From Burkholderiaceae bacterium (GTDB lineage: Bacteria > Pseudomonadota > Gammaproteobacteria > Burkholderiales > Burkholderiaceae_A): a stretch of 64,000 nucleotides of DNA. Where the stretch lies: NCBI GenBank assembly GCA_018882785.1, contig VERI01000001.1, positions 310,001 to 374,000 of the forward strand, given 5' to 3'. Within the stretch, counting starts at the first letter, position 1; each line of letters begins with the position of its first letter. Below, piece after piece: positions 1 through 7,964 of the stretch. The notes beneath the pieces were generated by a model that saw only the letters and a program-made list of their open reading frames with translations, was not told the DNA's origin and searched no databases. The position numbers and the translations under genes were made by a program.

Positions 1-1170
1 GCAGAGCTTTCAGGTGCTGTCCAGCGTATTGTGACTGAAGAACGTATTACGCTTGACCCATCTGATTTAAGTAAGTTGGTCCTGAATATCCAGAACGAAG
101 TGATGGGCCTGGGCCCAATCGAGCCGTTGATCGCCGACCCTACGGTATCGGATATTTTGGTGAATGGTCCTCTGTCAATTTATGTGGAGCGCTACGGACG
201 ACTCGAACCGACATCGATACGGTTTTCCAATCATGATCATGTACTCCGAATTATTGAAAAAATCGTGTCGCGTGTCGGCAGAAGAATTGATGAATCTAGC
301 CCAATGGTGGATGCTCGGCTTCCGGATGGCTCCCGCGTCAACGCCATCATCCCCCCATTGGCCTTAGATGGCCCGGTGCTTTCTATCCGACGGTTTGGCG
401 TTACGCCGTTTGGCATCAAGGAATTGATTGATCACGATACGCTGTCTGCAGATATGGCCACCGTGATTGAGGCTCTGGTCCATCACAAGATTAATGTCTT
501 GATTTCAGGTGGTACGGGGAGTGGAAAGACAACGCTGCTTAATGTGCTTTCGGGTTTTGTTCCTGCCGATGAACGCATCATCACGATTGAAGATGCTGCG
601 GAGCTACGCTTACAACAACCCCATGTAGTCCGGCTAGAGACCCGACCCGCCAATGTCGAGGGCAAGGGAGAGGTGACCCAGCGGTCTCTGGTCAAAAACA
701 GTCTGCGTATGCGGCCGGATCGCATCGTGGTTGGCGAGGTCCGGGGGGCTGAGGTCCTGGACATGCTCCAGGCCATGAATACCGGCCATCAGGGCTCAAT
801 GACCACAATTCATGCCAACTCCCCCCGTGATGCAATGATCCGCCTAGAGAACATGGTTAGCCTTGCTGGCATTAAGGTGGGTATTCATCCCATTCGGCGA
901 CAGATCGCTTCGGCCATCAGTGTTGTAATCCAGATTGCCCGATTACCTGATGGTGCTCGGAAGGTGCTGAGTGTTCAGGAAATCACAGGCATGGAGGGCG
1001 ACATGATCGAAATGCAAGAGATCTTTTCCTACGAACAGCAGGGCGTGACAGTCGACGGTAGGTCGATCGGTGCGTTTAAGGCTACAGGCATTCGTCCACG
1101 GTTCGCTGAGCATATTGCCCGCGAAGGCCAGCGGCTTTCTGATCGACTCTTTATACCTCCGGCTCAGTAG
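1..1170 (+). CDS. cpaF: CpaF/TadA-type pilus assembly ATPase, 5' end outside the window
   Basis: This is the secretion ATPase that powers assembly of Tad/Flp pili at the inner membrane. The Walker A motif GGTGSGKTT is at about residues 160-168 (counting from the GTG at 31), the Asp box around [13 protein letters not shown] at 182-194, the Walker B region [11 protein letters not shown] at 231-241 and the His box [13 protein letters not shown] after it. The reading frame is open from base 1 to the GTG at 31, and those ten residues ([10 protein letters not shown]) fit the N-terminal helical part of CpaF proteins. The GTG is therefore probably internal and the gene continues leftward beyond the window. 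tadB follows 12 bases later on the same strand. Family assignment is secure; only the N-terminus is unknown. Confidence 0.95.
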   Translation, partial: AELSGAVQRIVTEERITLDPSDLSKLVLNIQNEVMGLGPIEPLIADPTVSDILVNGPLSIYVERYGRLEPTSIRFSNHDHVLRIIEKIVSRVGRRIDESSPMVDARLPDGSRVNAIIPPLALDGPVLSIRRFGVTPFGIKELIDHDTLSADMATVIEALVHHKINVLISGGTGSGKTTLLNVLSGFVPADERIITIEDAAELRLQQPHVVRLETRPANVEGKGEVTQRSLVKNSLRMRPDRIVVGEVRGAEVLDMLQAMNTGHQGSMTTIHANSPRDAMIRLENMVSLAGIKVGIHPIRRQIASAISVVIQIARLPDGARKVLSVQEITGMEGDMIEMQEIFSYEQQGVTVDGRSIGAFKATGIRPRFAEHIAREGQRLSDRLFIPPAQ

Positions 1171-1182
1171 GGATGCCTTTTT

Positions 1183-2145
1183 ATGCAGACCTTAATTTAT
1201 GGATTACTGTTTGTCTCGTCAGTCTTCCTAGCGGGTTCAATCATGTTGTTCTGGCAAGACATGGTCGCAACTCGTTCGGACCGGGCCAGCGTACTACAGA
1301 CATCTATTGGCGTATCAGAAGCTGCCTTGCAGTCAAATGTCTATCGGGATCTGCGTGTTAGTGCGATATCCTGGCTTGACCAGTTAATACGCACCAATCC
1401 GAGGATTCAGGGGATACAGCACGCTATTGCAAGGTCCGGAGTGCGGCTATATGTTGATCAGGTCATTGCTATCGGCACATGTTTATCAGTGGCTATAGCA
1501 GCAATTCTGTGGTTTTTTCACTCGCCCTGGCTATTGATTCTTCCAAGTGCAGGCCTCGCTTTTATTAGCCCATGGCTGGTATTGCGCTATCGCAGACGTA
1601 AACGTCTTCAGGTAATCGAGGAGCAGCTGCCGGATGCGCTTGATGCGATTTCCCGGGCGATGCAGGCAGGGAATTCACTAGCAGGAGCGCTATCCACCGT
1701 GGGCAAGGAGTCTCCAGATCCTTTAGGTCGTGAGTTGCGTATGGTCTCTGATGAAATCAATTTTGGTCGTTCCGTAAAAGAAGGGCTCGCTGAGTTCTCT
1801 CTGCGGCTTGGCAGCCTCGATATTAGATATTTCGTATTGGCTGTGCTGATCCATAGCCAGACTGGAGGCAATCTTTCGTCGCTCCTTTCTGGTCTGGCCA
1901 CACTTATTCGTGAGCGACTGCGATTAAAACGTAGGATCCGGGTGCTCTCGGCCGAAGGTCGGCTGTCAGGCTGGGTACTTACACTGCTGCCTTTTATTGC
2001 AGGATTTCTGGTTTACCTGATGAATCCGGATTTCATGCGGATACTCTGGGCAACACCCGCAGGAATGCTGTTATTGCAAATCAATGCCGCTCTGATGATG
2101 GTTGGTTTGTTTTGGATGTGGAAAATAATTCATTTTCGAATCTAG
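1183..2145 (+). CDS. tadB: TadB, Tad pilus inner-membrane platform protein
   Basis: This 320-residue membrane protein is one of the two type II secretion F-domain proteins that form the inner-membrane platform of the Tad pilus. A hydrophobic N-terminal segment (residues 1-25) and a central hydrophobic pair (about 95-130) are followed by the T2SSF domain, with the typical EEQLPDALDAISRAMQAGNS signature and then LDIRYFVLAVLIHSQTGGNL. Two C-terminal membrane segments follow. It lies between cpaF and tadC, the usual Tad order, with short gaps on both sides, so co-transcription is likely. Assignment as TadB rather than TadC rests on position and on the N-terminal layout. Confidence 0.9.
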   Translation: MQTLIYGLLFVSSVFLAGSIMLFWQDMVATRSDRASVLQTSIGVSEAALQSNVYRDLRVSAISWLDQLIRTNPRIQGIQHAIARSGVRLYVDQVIAIGTCLSVAIAAILWFFHSPWLLILPSAGLAFISPWLVLRYRRRKRLQVIEEQLPDALDAISRAMQAGNSLAGALSTVGKESPDPLGRELRMVSDEINFGRSVKEGLAEFSLRLGSLDIRYFVLAVLIHSQTGGNLSSLLSGLATLIRERLRLKRRIRVLSAEGRLSGWVLTLLPFIAGFLVYLMNPDFMRILWATPAGMLLLQINAALMMVGLFWMWKIIHFRI

Positions 2146-2154
2146 AGGAATTTA

Positions 2155-3102
2155 ATGTCCCCTCTTCAAATTGTCATTCTGCTGCTGTTATTTATCCTGG
2201 TTTCTGGGCTGACATGGACCCTTATTGGATTAGCAGTGTCGCTACGACCCATGGTGGCAGCTGGATTACGCGGTGACCCGGATTTCATTAGGCGCGAGAC
2301 CGTCCAGCAGATGCTGGGATTATCCGAAAGGTTATCGCCAGTTCTTCGGCCGATGACACCCGACTCTGCATCAAATCTTGACTGGCGGGCATCTCCCTTG
2401 CGCCTAAAGCTTATCCGTGCGGGATTTCGTGGGCCCTCAGCAGTACCGATTTATTTTGTCAGCAAGCTACTGAGCGCGGGGTTCCTCGCTATGTTGGCGA
2501 TCCTGGGCAGCTCCTTGGCGAAATGGAATCTTCCTGCAGCGCTCGTGGGTCTGGTGACGGCTGTGGCCTTGGGCCTCGGATTTTATTTGCCGGATCTGCT
2601 GCTGCGCTCTCGCACCACCGGGCGGCAGCAAAGGATTATGGAGCAGTTACCGGATAGCTTAGATTTAATGCGCATCTGTCTCGAGGCTGGACTTGGGCTG
2701 GATGCAGCCATCTTGCGCGTGAGCCAGGAGTTTAAGAACGTATGCCCACCCATTTATCAGGAACTGCATACCATCACCCTGGAGCTACGTGCCGGTAGTA
2801 GTCGAAACGATGCTTTGCGGCATTTCGCAGTTCGCACCGAGCTGCAGCAAGTGAATGCTCTCGTGTCAACCTTGATTCAGTCCGATCGGTTTGGCACTGG
2901 GATTGCGGACGCTATTCGGATTCATGCGGAGAATCTGAGATCTGAGCGTCGGCTGAAGGCCGAAGAGGCCGCCTCAAAGATAGCAACAAAACTTCTATTT
3001 CCACTCATTTTCTGTATTTTTCCAGCGCTTTTACTCGTACTCGTTGGTCCAGCAGGAATCACTGTGCAACAGCATCTCTCTCCCGAAAACCCTTCACGGT
3101 AG
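2155..3102 (+). CDS. tadC: TadC, second Tad pilus platform protein
   Basis: This is a 315-residue T2SSF-domain membrane protein and the partner of TadB. Membrane segments are visible at residues about 5-30, 100-150 and 275-305. The cytoplasmic T2SSF domain contains QQRIMEQLPDSLDLMRICLE, then GSSRNDALRHFAVRTELQQV and QSDRFGTGIADAIRIHAENL, as in TadC proteins. It starts 10 bases after tadB, preceded by a weak purine-rich stretch, and the TadE start follows its stop almost immediately. Membership in the same operon is clear. Confidence 0.9.
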   Translation: MSPLQIVILLLLFILVSGLTWTLIGLAVSLRPMVAAGLRGDPDFIRRETVQQMLGLSERLSPVLRPMTPDSASNLDWRASPLRLKLIRAGFRGPSAVPIYFVSKLLSAGFLAMLAILGSSLAKWNLPAALVGLVTAVALGLGFYLPDLLLRSRTTGRQQRIMEQLPDSLDLMRICLEAGLGLDAAILRVSQEFKNVCPPIYQELHTITLELRAGSSRNDALRHFAVRTELQQVNALVSTLIQSDRFGTGIADAIRIHAENLRSERRLKAEEAASKIATKLLFPLIFCIFPALLLVLVGPAGITVQQHLSPENPSR

Positions 3103-3110
3103 ATGTGCTG

Positions 3111-3551
3111 ATGAATCATTATGTACCTTATAAGAGCCGGAAACGACCAAGTCGTGGGGCGTCCGCGGTCGAATTCTCATTGATGTTGTTATGGCTTGTA
3201 CCGCTTATCTTTGGAATCGTTGAGACCAGCATTGCGCTGTATGACAAGGCGGTCATCACCAATGCCTCCCGAGAGGCAGCCCGTTCCGGTGTAGTGATGC
3301 GTAAAGATCGGATGTCGGATGAAGAGATTCGTCAGGTTGCTCTAAAGTACTGTGCAAATTATCTCACCAGCTTCTCCAGTACCAAGGCATCTCCAGGGGT
3401 AGATGTGCAGCGACCAGCGAGCCCGGCTCAGGGCGATCTGCTCACGGTAACGGTGACTTATCCCTATACGGCGATCGTTCTTGGACGTCTCTACGAAAAG
3501 TGGAACGGACCGATTCAACTCTCGGCGACTACGGTAATGGCTTATGAATAG
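3111..3551 (+). CDS. tadE: TadE-like pseudopilin
   Basis: This 146-residue protein is a TadE-family minor pilin or pseudopilin. The basic N-terminus ends in RGASAVEFSLMLLWLVPLIF, the TadE motif in which a short leader is followed by a glutamate at position +5 of the hydrophobic helix; it is probably cleaved by the prepilin peptidase. The C-terminal part is polar and has the strand-rich look of the family (VTVTYPYTAIVLGRLYEKW). A GTG at 3105 is also in frame and would add two residues; I chose the ATG at 3111. It overlaps the following TadG-like gene by eight bases, suggesting translational coupling. Confidence 0.85.
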   Translation: MNHYVPYKSRKRPSRGASAVEFSLMLLWLVPLIFGIVETSIALYDKAVITNASREAARSGVVMRKDRMSDEEIRQVALKYCANYLTSFSSTKASPGVDVQRPASPAQGDLLTVTVTYPYTAIVLGRLYEKWNGPIQLSATTVMAYE

Positions 3552-4596
3552 ATTCGGTCCACCTAAAGGTGTCATTGCGATTTTGGTGGCCCTGATTACT
3601 ACAGCTCTGATTGGCTTTGCCGCGCTTACCGTGGATTTAGCCTATGTATTTGTGGTGCGCAACGAGCTTCAGAATGCAGCTGATGCCGCTGCACTCTCTG
3701 GTGCTGGCAGGTTATATACCAGTAACGCCGGACCAAATTGGAGTGATGCGGAGACGCAAGCAGCGCTAGTAGCAAGGCTTAATAAAACCGAATATAAACT
3801 TATACAGGATCCCCAAGTGTCTGCGGGTTATTGGTCTACGAACAGTACATCTTCAATCATGCTGCCTACAAGTGTCTCTCCATCCGCAGGAGATAGTGCT
3901 GCGGTTATGGTCAGTATTCAAAAAGTTGATGCTAATCGAGATGGGCCAGTTCGTCCTTTTTTCGCGAGCATCTTGGGAAAAAAGCAGATTGAGGTTGATG
4001 CGCGCGCCGTAGCTGCCGTCGGCAGCCCCAGCTATGTGGGGGCAAATGCACTTTTTCCGTTTGTAATGAGTAAATGCATGTATGACACATACTGGAACGC
4101 TTCTTCGGCGCCTGCCGGCCCACGTAATGATCCAAAGACTGGTCAGCCGTATCTATTTGTTATTGAGCCGGAGCCGAAGAAGCCGGGCATCCAGCCATGT
4201 GAAGCGACTGGCCGGGGAGTGTGGACCACCTTTTTCGAAATCAACGGCGGGACAAATGTGGTGAAGGATCTAATTACCTCCTTGAATCCATCAAGCCTAA
4301 AAATTGGCGATCTGATCTGGATTCCGTCGGGAATTACGGCAGTGAACTATGGGCTAACTCATGCATGCTCAGAAGCCGGCAATGGTTCCTGTGCTGTCGT
4401 TTCGGTCGCTGTAGTTGAGAATCTTTTGCAAAATACAAACGCTACTGTAATTGGATTCTCTTGTTTAAAGATTAAATATGCAAATCAAGGCAATAAGACC
4501 ATTACCGTACAGATGACCAAGAACTGCGTGCCGCCGGGATCCGGTGGAACCGGTCCGGACTATGGAAGCCGTACTCCGCCACGTCTTGTTTGGTAA
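3544..4596 (+). CDS. tadG: TadG-like pilus assembly protein
   Basis: This 350-residue protein has a single N-terminal membrane helix (about residues 9-32), followed by VVRNELQNAADAAALSGAGR, the hallmark of TadG-like proteins. They act with TadE in the periplasm on Flp pilus biogenesis. The rest is an extracytoplasmic domain with several cysteines (in KCMYDTYWN, QPCEATGRG, HACSEAGNG, FSCLKIKYA and KNCVPPGSGG) that probably form disulfides. I cannot recognise a von Willebrand domain, which some TadG proteins carry. Its start lies within the end of tadE. The operon ends here with a hairpin that begins at the stop codon. Confidence 0.8.
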   Translation: MNRFGPPKGVIAILVALITTALIGFAALTVDLAYVFVVRNELQNAADAAALSGAGRLYTSNAGPNWSDAETQAALVARLNKTEYKLIQDPQVSAGYWSTNSTSSIMLPTSVSPSAGDSAAVMVSIQKVDANRDGPVRPFFASILGKKQIEVDARAVAAVGSPSYVGANALFPFVMSKCMYDTYWNASSAPAGPRNDPKTGQPYLFVIEPEPKKPGIQPCEATGRGVWTTFFEINGGTNVVKDLITSLNPSSLKIGDLIWIPSGITAVNYGLTHACSEAGNGSCAVVSVAVVENLLQNTNATVIGFSCLKIKYANQGNKTITVQMTKNCVPPGSGGTGPDYGSRTPPRLVW

Positions 4597-4638
4597 GTCG
4601 CGGCTCTAAACGCGACTTAGGAGACTTCTTATTTATTT
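4594..4638 (+). terminator. Hairpin terminator ending the Tad operon
   Basis: Nine-base perfect arms (4594-4602 and 4611-4619) enclose an eight-base loop, and a T-rich run follows at about 4626-4638. The left arm begins with the TAA stop codon of the TadG-like gene. The opposing holin-like gene ends at 4629, so the hairpin may serve both directions. Rho-independent form is seen directly; activity is inferred. Confidence 0.75.
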
Positions 4639-5021
4639 TTGCGTGTCAGGATTAGAGTGCCAAGGATAATAAGAACTCCACTCCATAAGAACGATCTCAG
4701 CGTGGAAGACTGTCTGATTAATCGAATGGCGGTGGTTACTACGCTAAAGTAGTGTGAGGAGGATGATAAACCTATTCCTGAGGCCTGACCCGTAGAACGA
4801 AATAGCGCCCTCCATTTAAGCCAAAAGCCGGCTAGCGCAACAACGTGTAGAAGGAAGTAGGTCAACCCTACTGCCGAGATGAGTCCTATGCTAATGGTGA
4901 CATCACTATAGATAAACTGTAAGAAGATCCAAGTCAGGAATGACAGCGCTGTGGCTGCCATTCCTGCGAGTATGAAGATGATGTAAATCGCCAGCACTTT
5001 GCGATAAATTGACCTACTCAA
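4629..5021 (-). CDS. YqjE-like (phage holin superfamily) membrane protein
   Basis: This small membrane protein of about 130 residues has a basic N-terminus (LSRSIYRKV) and three strongly hydrophobic stretches, two close together in the first 75 residues and one near the C-terminus before the tail RKNK. That resembles the YqjE group of the phage holin superfamily, which commonly follows a DUF883 gene. The upstream DUF883 gene ends in TTGA, so a TTG start at 5021 would overlap its TGA stop. A longer frame from an ATG at 5084 exists but would run deep into the DUF883 gene. The function of the family is not established; a role in membrane stress is only suggested by its partner. Confidence 0.65.
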   Translation of the reverse strand: MSRSIYRKVLAIYIIFILAGMAATALSFLTWIFLQFIYSDVTISIGLISAVGLTYFLLHVVALAGFWLKWRALFRSTGQASGIGLSSSSHYFSVVTTAIRLIRQSSTLRSFLWSGVLIILGTLILTRKNK

Positions 5022-5320
5022 CGCCGACCTAGCAACAATCCGATCAATAGGCCAACGCCGGTCGATACCGCGATCGCAGTCCAAGGCTTCTCATGTACAT
5101 AGTGATCAGTCGTAGCTGCGAATTGCTTTCCCTTCACTAATGCGGATTGCTGAAAAGTCTGTAACTGTCCAATTGCCTGTTGCAGAAGAGATGCTCCTTG
5201 TGCCCTAAGCTCTGATGCCTTTTCCCCACCAGCATCAGAGGCATCTCTAAATAGAATCTGCGCGTCGTGGATAAGCGCTTGAACATCTTGTTTTAGCATT
5301 TCCATATTTGGATTGGTCAT
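5018..5320 (-). CDS. DUF883 family protein (ElaB/YqjD-like)
   Basis: This 100-residue protein has a long amphipathic helix rich in Gln, Ala and Asp (residues 1-75), then HEKPWTAIAVSTGVGLLIG and the terminal LLLGRR. This is the standard DUF883 arrangement of a coiled cytoplasmic region with a C-terminal membrane anchor carrying a glycine-rich motif. E. coli members (ElaB, YqjD) bind ribosomes and anchor them to the membrane in stationary phase; whether this one does so is inference. The ATG at 5320 (MTNPNMEML) was chosen because the longer upstream frame has no family resemblance and enters the divergent ATPase gene. It is followed directly by the YqjE-like gene. Confidence 0.85.
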   Translation of the reverse strand: MTNPNMEMLKQDVQALIHDAQILFRDASDAGGEKASELRAQGASLLQQAIGQLQTFQQSALVKGKQFAATTDHYVHEKPWTAIAVSTGVGLLIGLLLGRR

Positions 5321-5358
5321 GATCTGTGCTCCCAACATTAAAAATAGTCGACTCTGTA

Positions 5359-7932
5359 ATGTACGGGCACTCTGATGAAAACCTGCACAGCGTTCTTGGA
5401 AACAGCGAAAAAGGGGGTGACCCATTGAAACTGGGTCTAACGGAATGTGAAGCACGCACGCGTCTAGAGAGGGATGGGCCAAATCGACTTCCGGACAGGG
5501 ATGCACATGATACGCTGCAGATTGTCTGGTATGTGTTGCGTGAACCGGTATTTCTTCTACTGCTTGTCTCTGGATTTTTATATTTCCTGATCGGCGAGTT
5601 TTTTGATGCCTTTGTCTTAACAATTTTTGTAGTCTTAAGTGCAGCGATCTCGGTTATCCAACAGAAGCGGGCCGATCGGGTTTTACAAAAACTCAGAGAT
5701 CTCTCTGCCCCCCGGGCGACTGTCATTCGTGATCAGTCCGAGCGTAGGCTCTCCGCCCATGAGCTTGTTCGAGGCGACCTGATTGTATTGCGGGAGGGTG
5801 ATCGTGTGCCAGCGGATGCCGTGATCCTTGAGGCAAATGAATTACAGCTAGATGAGTCCCTGCTTACCGGCGAGTCGATGCCTGTTCTTAAGCGCGTATC
5901 GCAGGATTCCGAAATCGGGCGCATATTTCTAGGCTCACTTATTGTCCGTGGATATGGATACGCTCAAGTAATCGCAACAGGCTCATCCACTGAGTTCGGG
6001 AAGATCGGTCGATCTATTTCTGGCCTGACAGTTCGATCAGATAAGTTGACTCGGGACATTAGACGACTTGTAACAATTTTTACTATTGGGGCGATTGGAG
6101 TAAGTCTTGTAGTCGGATTTGCCCATTTTCAGTGGTCAGAGGCCCCGATTCCTGCCGCGCTCGCTGGGATCAGTGCGGCCATGGGTTTGATCCCGGAGGA
6201 GTTTGCAGTGGTCCTGACGGCTTTTATGGCGATGGGGGCGTGGCGATTAACTCGATACGGTGTTCTGACACGTCAGGGCCGTGCTATTGAGGTGCTTGGA
6301 TCCGCTACAGTCCTATGTGTCGATAAGACTGGGACACTGACACTTAATGAAATGCAGGTTGGCGCAATCTCGATAGATGGCCATTCTGTGGTCCTGCCAC
6401 TGGAATGTGATCCCATATCGGCGGCGAGTTTTCTGCGTAAAGCGATGATGGGATGTAACTCCAGTTCCTCTGACCCGACTGAGAAGGCTATAGAGACTCT
6501 ATTTCGGCACTATAGCCAGTCAGGCCTAACGGTGAGCCCACTGTCCCTGGTAAAAACATACGGATTAAGACCTAACTTCTTTGCCATGACCAATATTTGG
6601 CGGGTCTCCCCAGATCAAGGCTCTATTGCCGTTATGAAGGGTGCGCCCGAGGTGGTTCTACGCTGCTGCGACCTTTCGGAGTCAGAGCACGATCGAATCA
6701 TGAAGACTGTGAATCAGATGGCCGCAGCCGGACAGCGGGTCTTGGCGATAGCCGTTGGAGATATCAGTGCGACGGAATTACCCCTGGATCAGAGTGCGCT
6801 TAGGCTAACGTTTTGCGGACTGTTGGGCTTCACGGACGCGCTGAGACCCTCCGTCCCGAAGGCCGTTGAACGTTGTCTAGGTGCGGGTATTAGAGTGGTA
6901 ATGATTACCGGAGATTATCCCGAGACCGCAATCGCGATCGCACGACAGGCGGGCCTATTGGATACAGGCGCTGATCCAAGCGAATGTCTCATCACGGGTC
7001 CCCAACTCGATGCGCTCTCAGCGCAGATGCTTTCTGAGCGAATCTCAAGAGTGGTTGTATTTGCGAGAATTAACCCCATCCAAAAACTGAGAATCGTTCA
7101 AACGCTACAGCAATCAGGTGAAGTCGTCGGCATGACGGGGGATGGTGTCAACGATGCTCCTGCACTAAAAGCGGCCGATATCGGAGTTGCGATGGGAGTT
7201 AGAGGAACAGATGTTGCCCGAGAGGCGGCAAGTCTTGTGCTCATAAAAGAGGATTTTGGTGCGATTGTCGAGGCTGTAGCCCGCGGAAGACAAATTTTCG
7301 ATAACCTTCGGAAGGCTGTGGGGTTTATTATCTCGATCCACATACCAATAGCCGGTCTTGCAGTGATCCCCGTATTACTCGGCTTACCTCAGTTGTTCTA
7401 TCCGGTTCATATTGCCTTTATGGAGATGATCATTGACCCAGCAGGATCATTTATCTATGAGTCTGAGCCAGCAGATCCAGCCGTGATGAAGCGGCCGCCT
7501 CGGCCACGGAGAGAATTCATATTTCCGATGCATCTCATGATAAAAAGTCTAATACAAGGTATCTTGGTTCTAGGGGTTACGCTTGGTGCTTATTTTCTTT
7601 TGCGAACGTTTGAGCTTTCAGAGAATAACGTTCGGGGTGTGTTGTTTGTTGGACTTGTCTCTGCTGGATTGGCGATTGTTGCGATCAACATGGATTCCCC
7701 CCTTGGCCGACAAGGGGATAACAGAAAATTAAATCCTGCTTTTCTAGTTATTACTACGGCCAGCTTGGCAATACTTGGACTGATATTTTCTGTCCCGGTT
7801 ATGCGTGACATTTTTAACTTCGGGGCTCCGCCTCTACCTTGGTTTCTGGGGGCGCTTGGATTAGGTGTATTCAATTTCGGGCTGCTACTGGCGAGCAAAA
7901 ATATTTTCAATAGAGGTAAATACGCCCGATAA
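5359..7932 (+). CDS. P-type cation-transporting ATPase
   Basis: This 857-residue P-type ATPase pumps a cation across the inner membrane. Visible parts in order are the N-terminal cation ATPase segment (ARTRLERDGPNRLPDRD), the actuator motif LLTGES near residue 170, the fourth-helix motif IPEEFAVVLTAFMAMGAWRL, the phosphorylation site DKTGTLT with Asp at about residue 322, the hinge MTGDGVNDAPALKAADIG and six C-terminal helices. The PEEF motif replaces the PEGLP of calcium pumps, so the ion cannot be named. A GTG at 5326 is also in frame; the ATG at 5359 was preferred because the divergent DUF883 gene starts at 5320. Neither start has a strong ribosome-binding site. Confidence 0.85.
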   Translation: MYGHSDENLHSVLGNSEKGGDPLKLGLTECEARTRLERDGPNRLPDRDAHDTLQIVWYVLREPVFLLLLVSGFLYFLIGEFFDAFVLTIFVVLSAAISVIQQKRADRVLQKLRDLSAPRATVIRDQSERRLSAHELVRGDLIVLREGDRVPADAVILEANELQLDESLLTGESMPVLKRVSQDSEIGRIFLGSLIVRGYGYAQVIATGSSTEFGKIGRSISGLTVRSDKLTRDIRRLVTIFTIGAIGVSLVVGFAHFQWSEAPIPAALAGISAAMGLIPEEFAVVLTAFMAMGAWRLTRYGVLTRQGRAIEVLGSATVLCVDKTGTLTLNEMQVGAISIDGHSVVLPLECDPISAASFLRKAMMGCNSSSSDPTEKAIETLFRHYSQSGLTVSPLSLVKTYGLRPNFFAMTNIWRVSPDQGSIAVMKGAPEVVLRCCDLSESEHDRIMKTVNQMAAAGQRVLAIAVGDISATELPLDQSALRLTFCGLLGFTDALRPSVPKAVERCLGAGIRVVMITGDYPETAIAIARQAGLLDTGADPSECLITGPQLDALSAQMLSERISRVVVFARINPIQKLRIVQTLQQSGEVVGMTGDGVNDAPALKAADIGVAMGVRGTDVAREAASLVLIKEDFGAIVEAVARGRQIFDNLRKAVGFIISIHIPIAGLAVIPVLLGLPQLFYPVHIAFMEMIIDPAGSFIYESEPADPAVMKRPPRPRREFIFPMHLMIKSLIQGILVLGVTLGAYFLLRTFELSENNVRGVLFVGLVSAGLAIVAINMDSPLGRQGDNRKLNPAFLVITTASLAILGLIFSVPVMRDIFNFGAPPLPWFLGALGLGVFNFGLLLASKNIFNRGKYAR

Positions 7933-7964
7933 TCCCGGTATTGACATCTAGCAGGAAGAGACCG

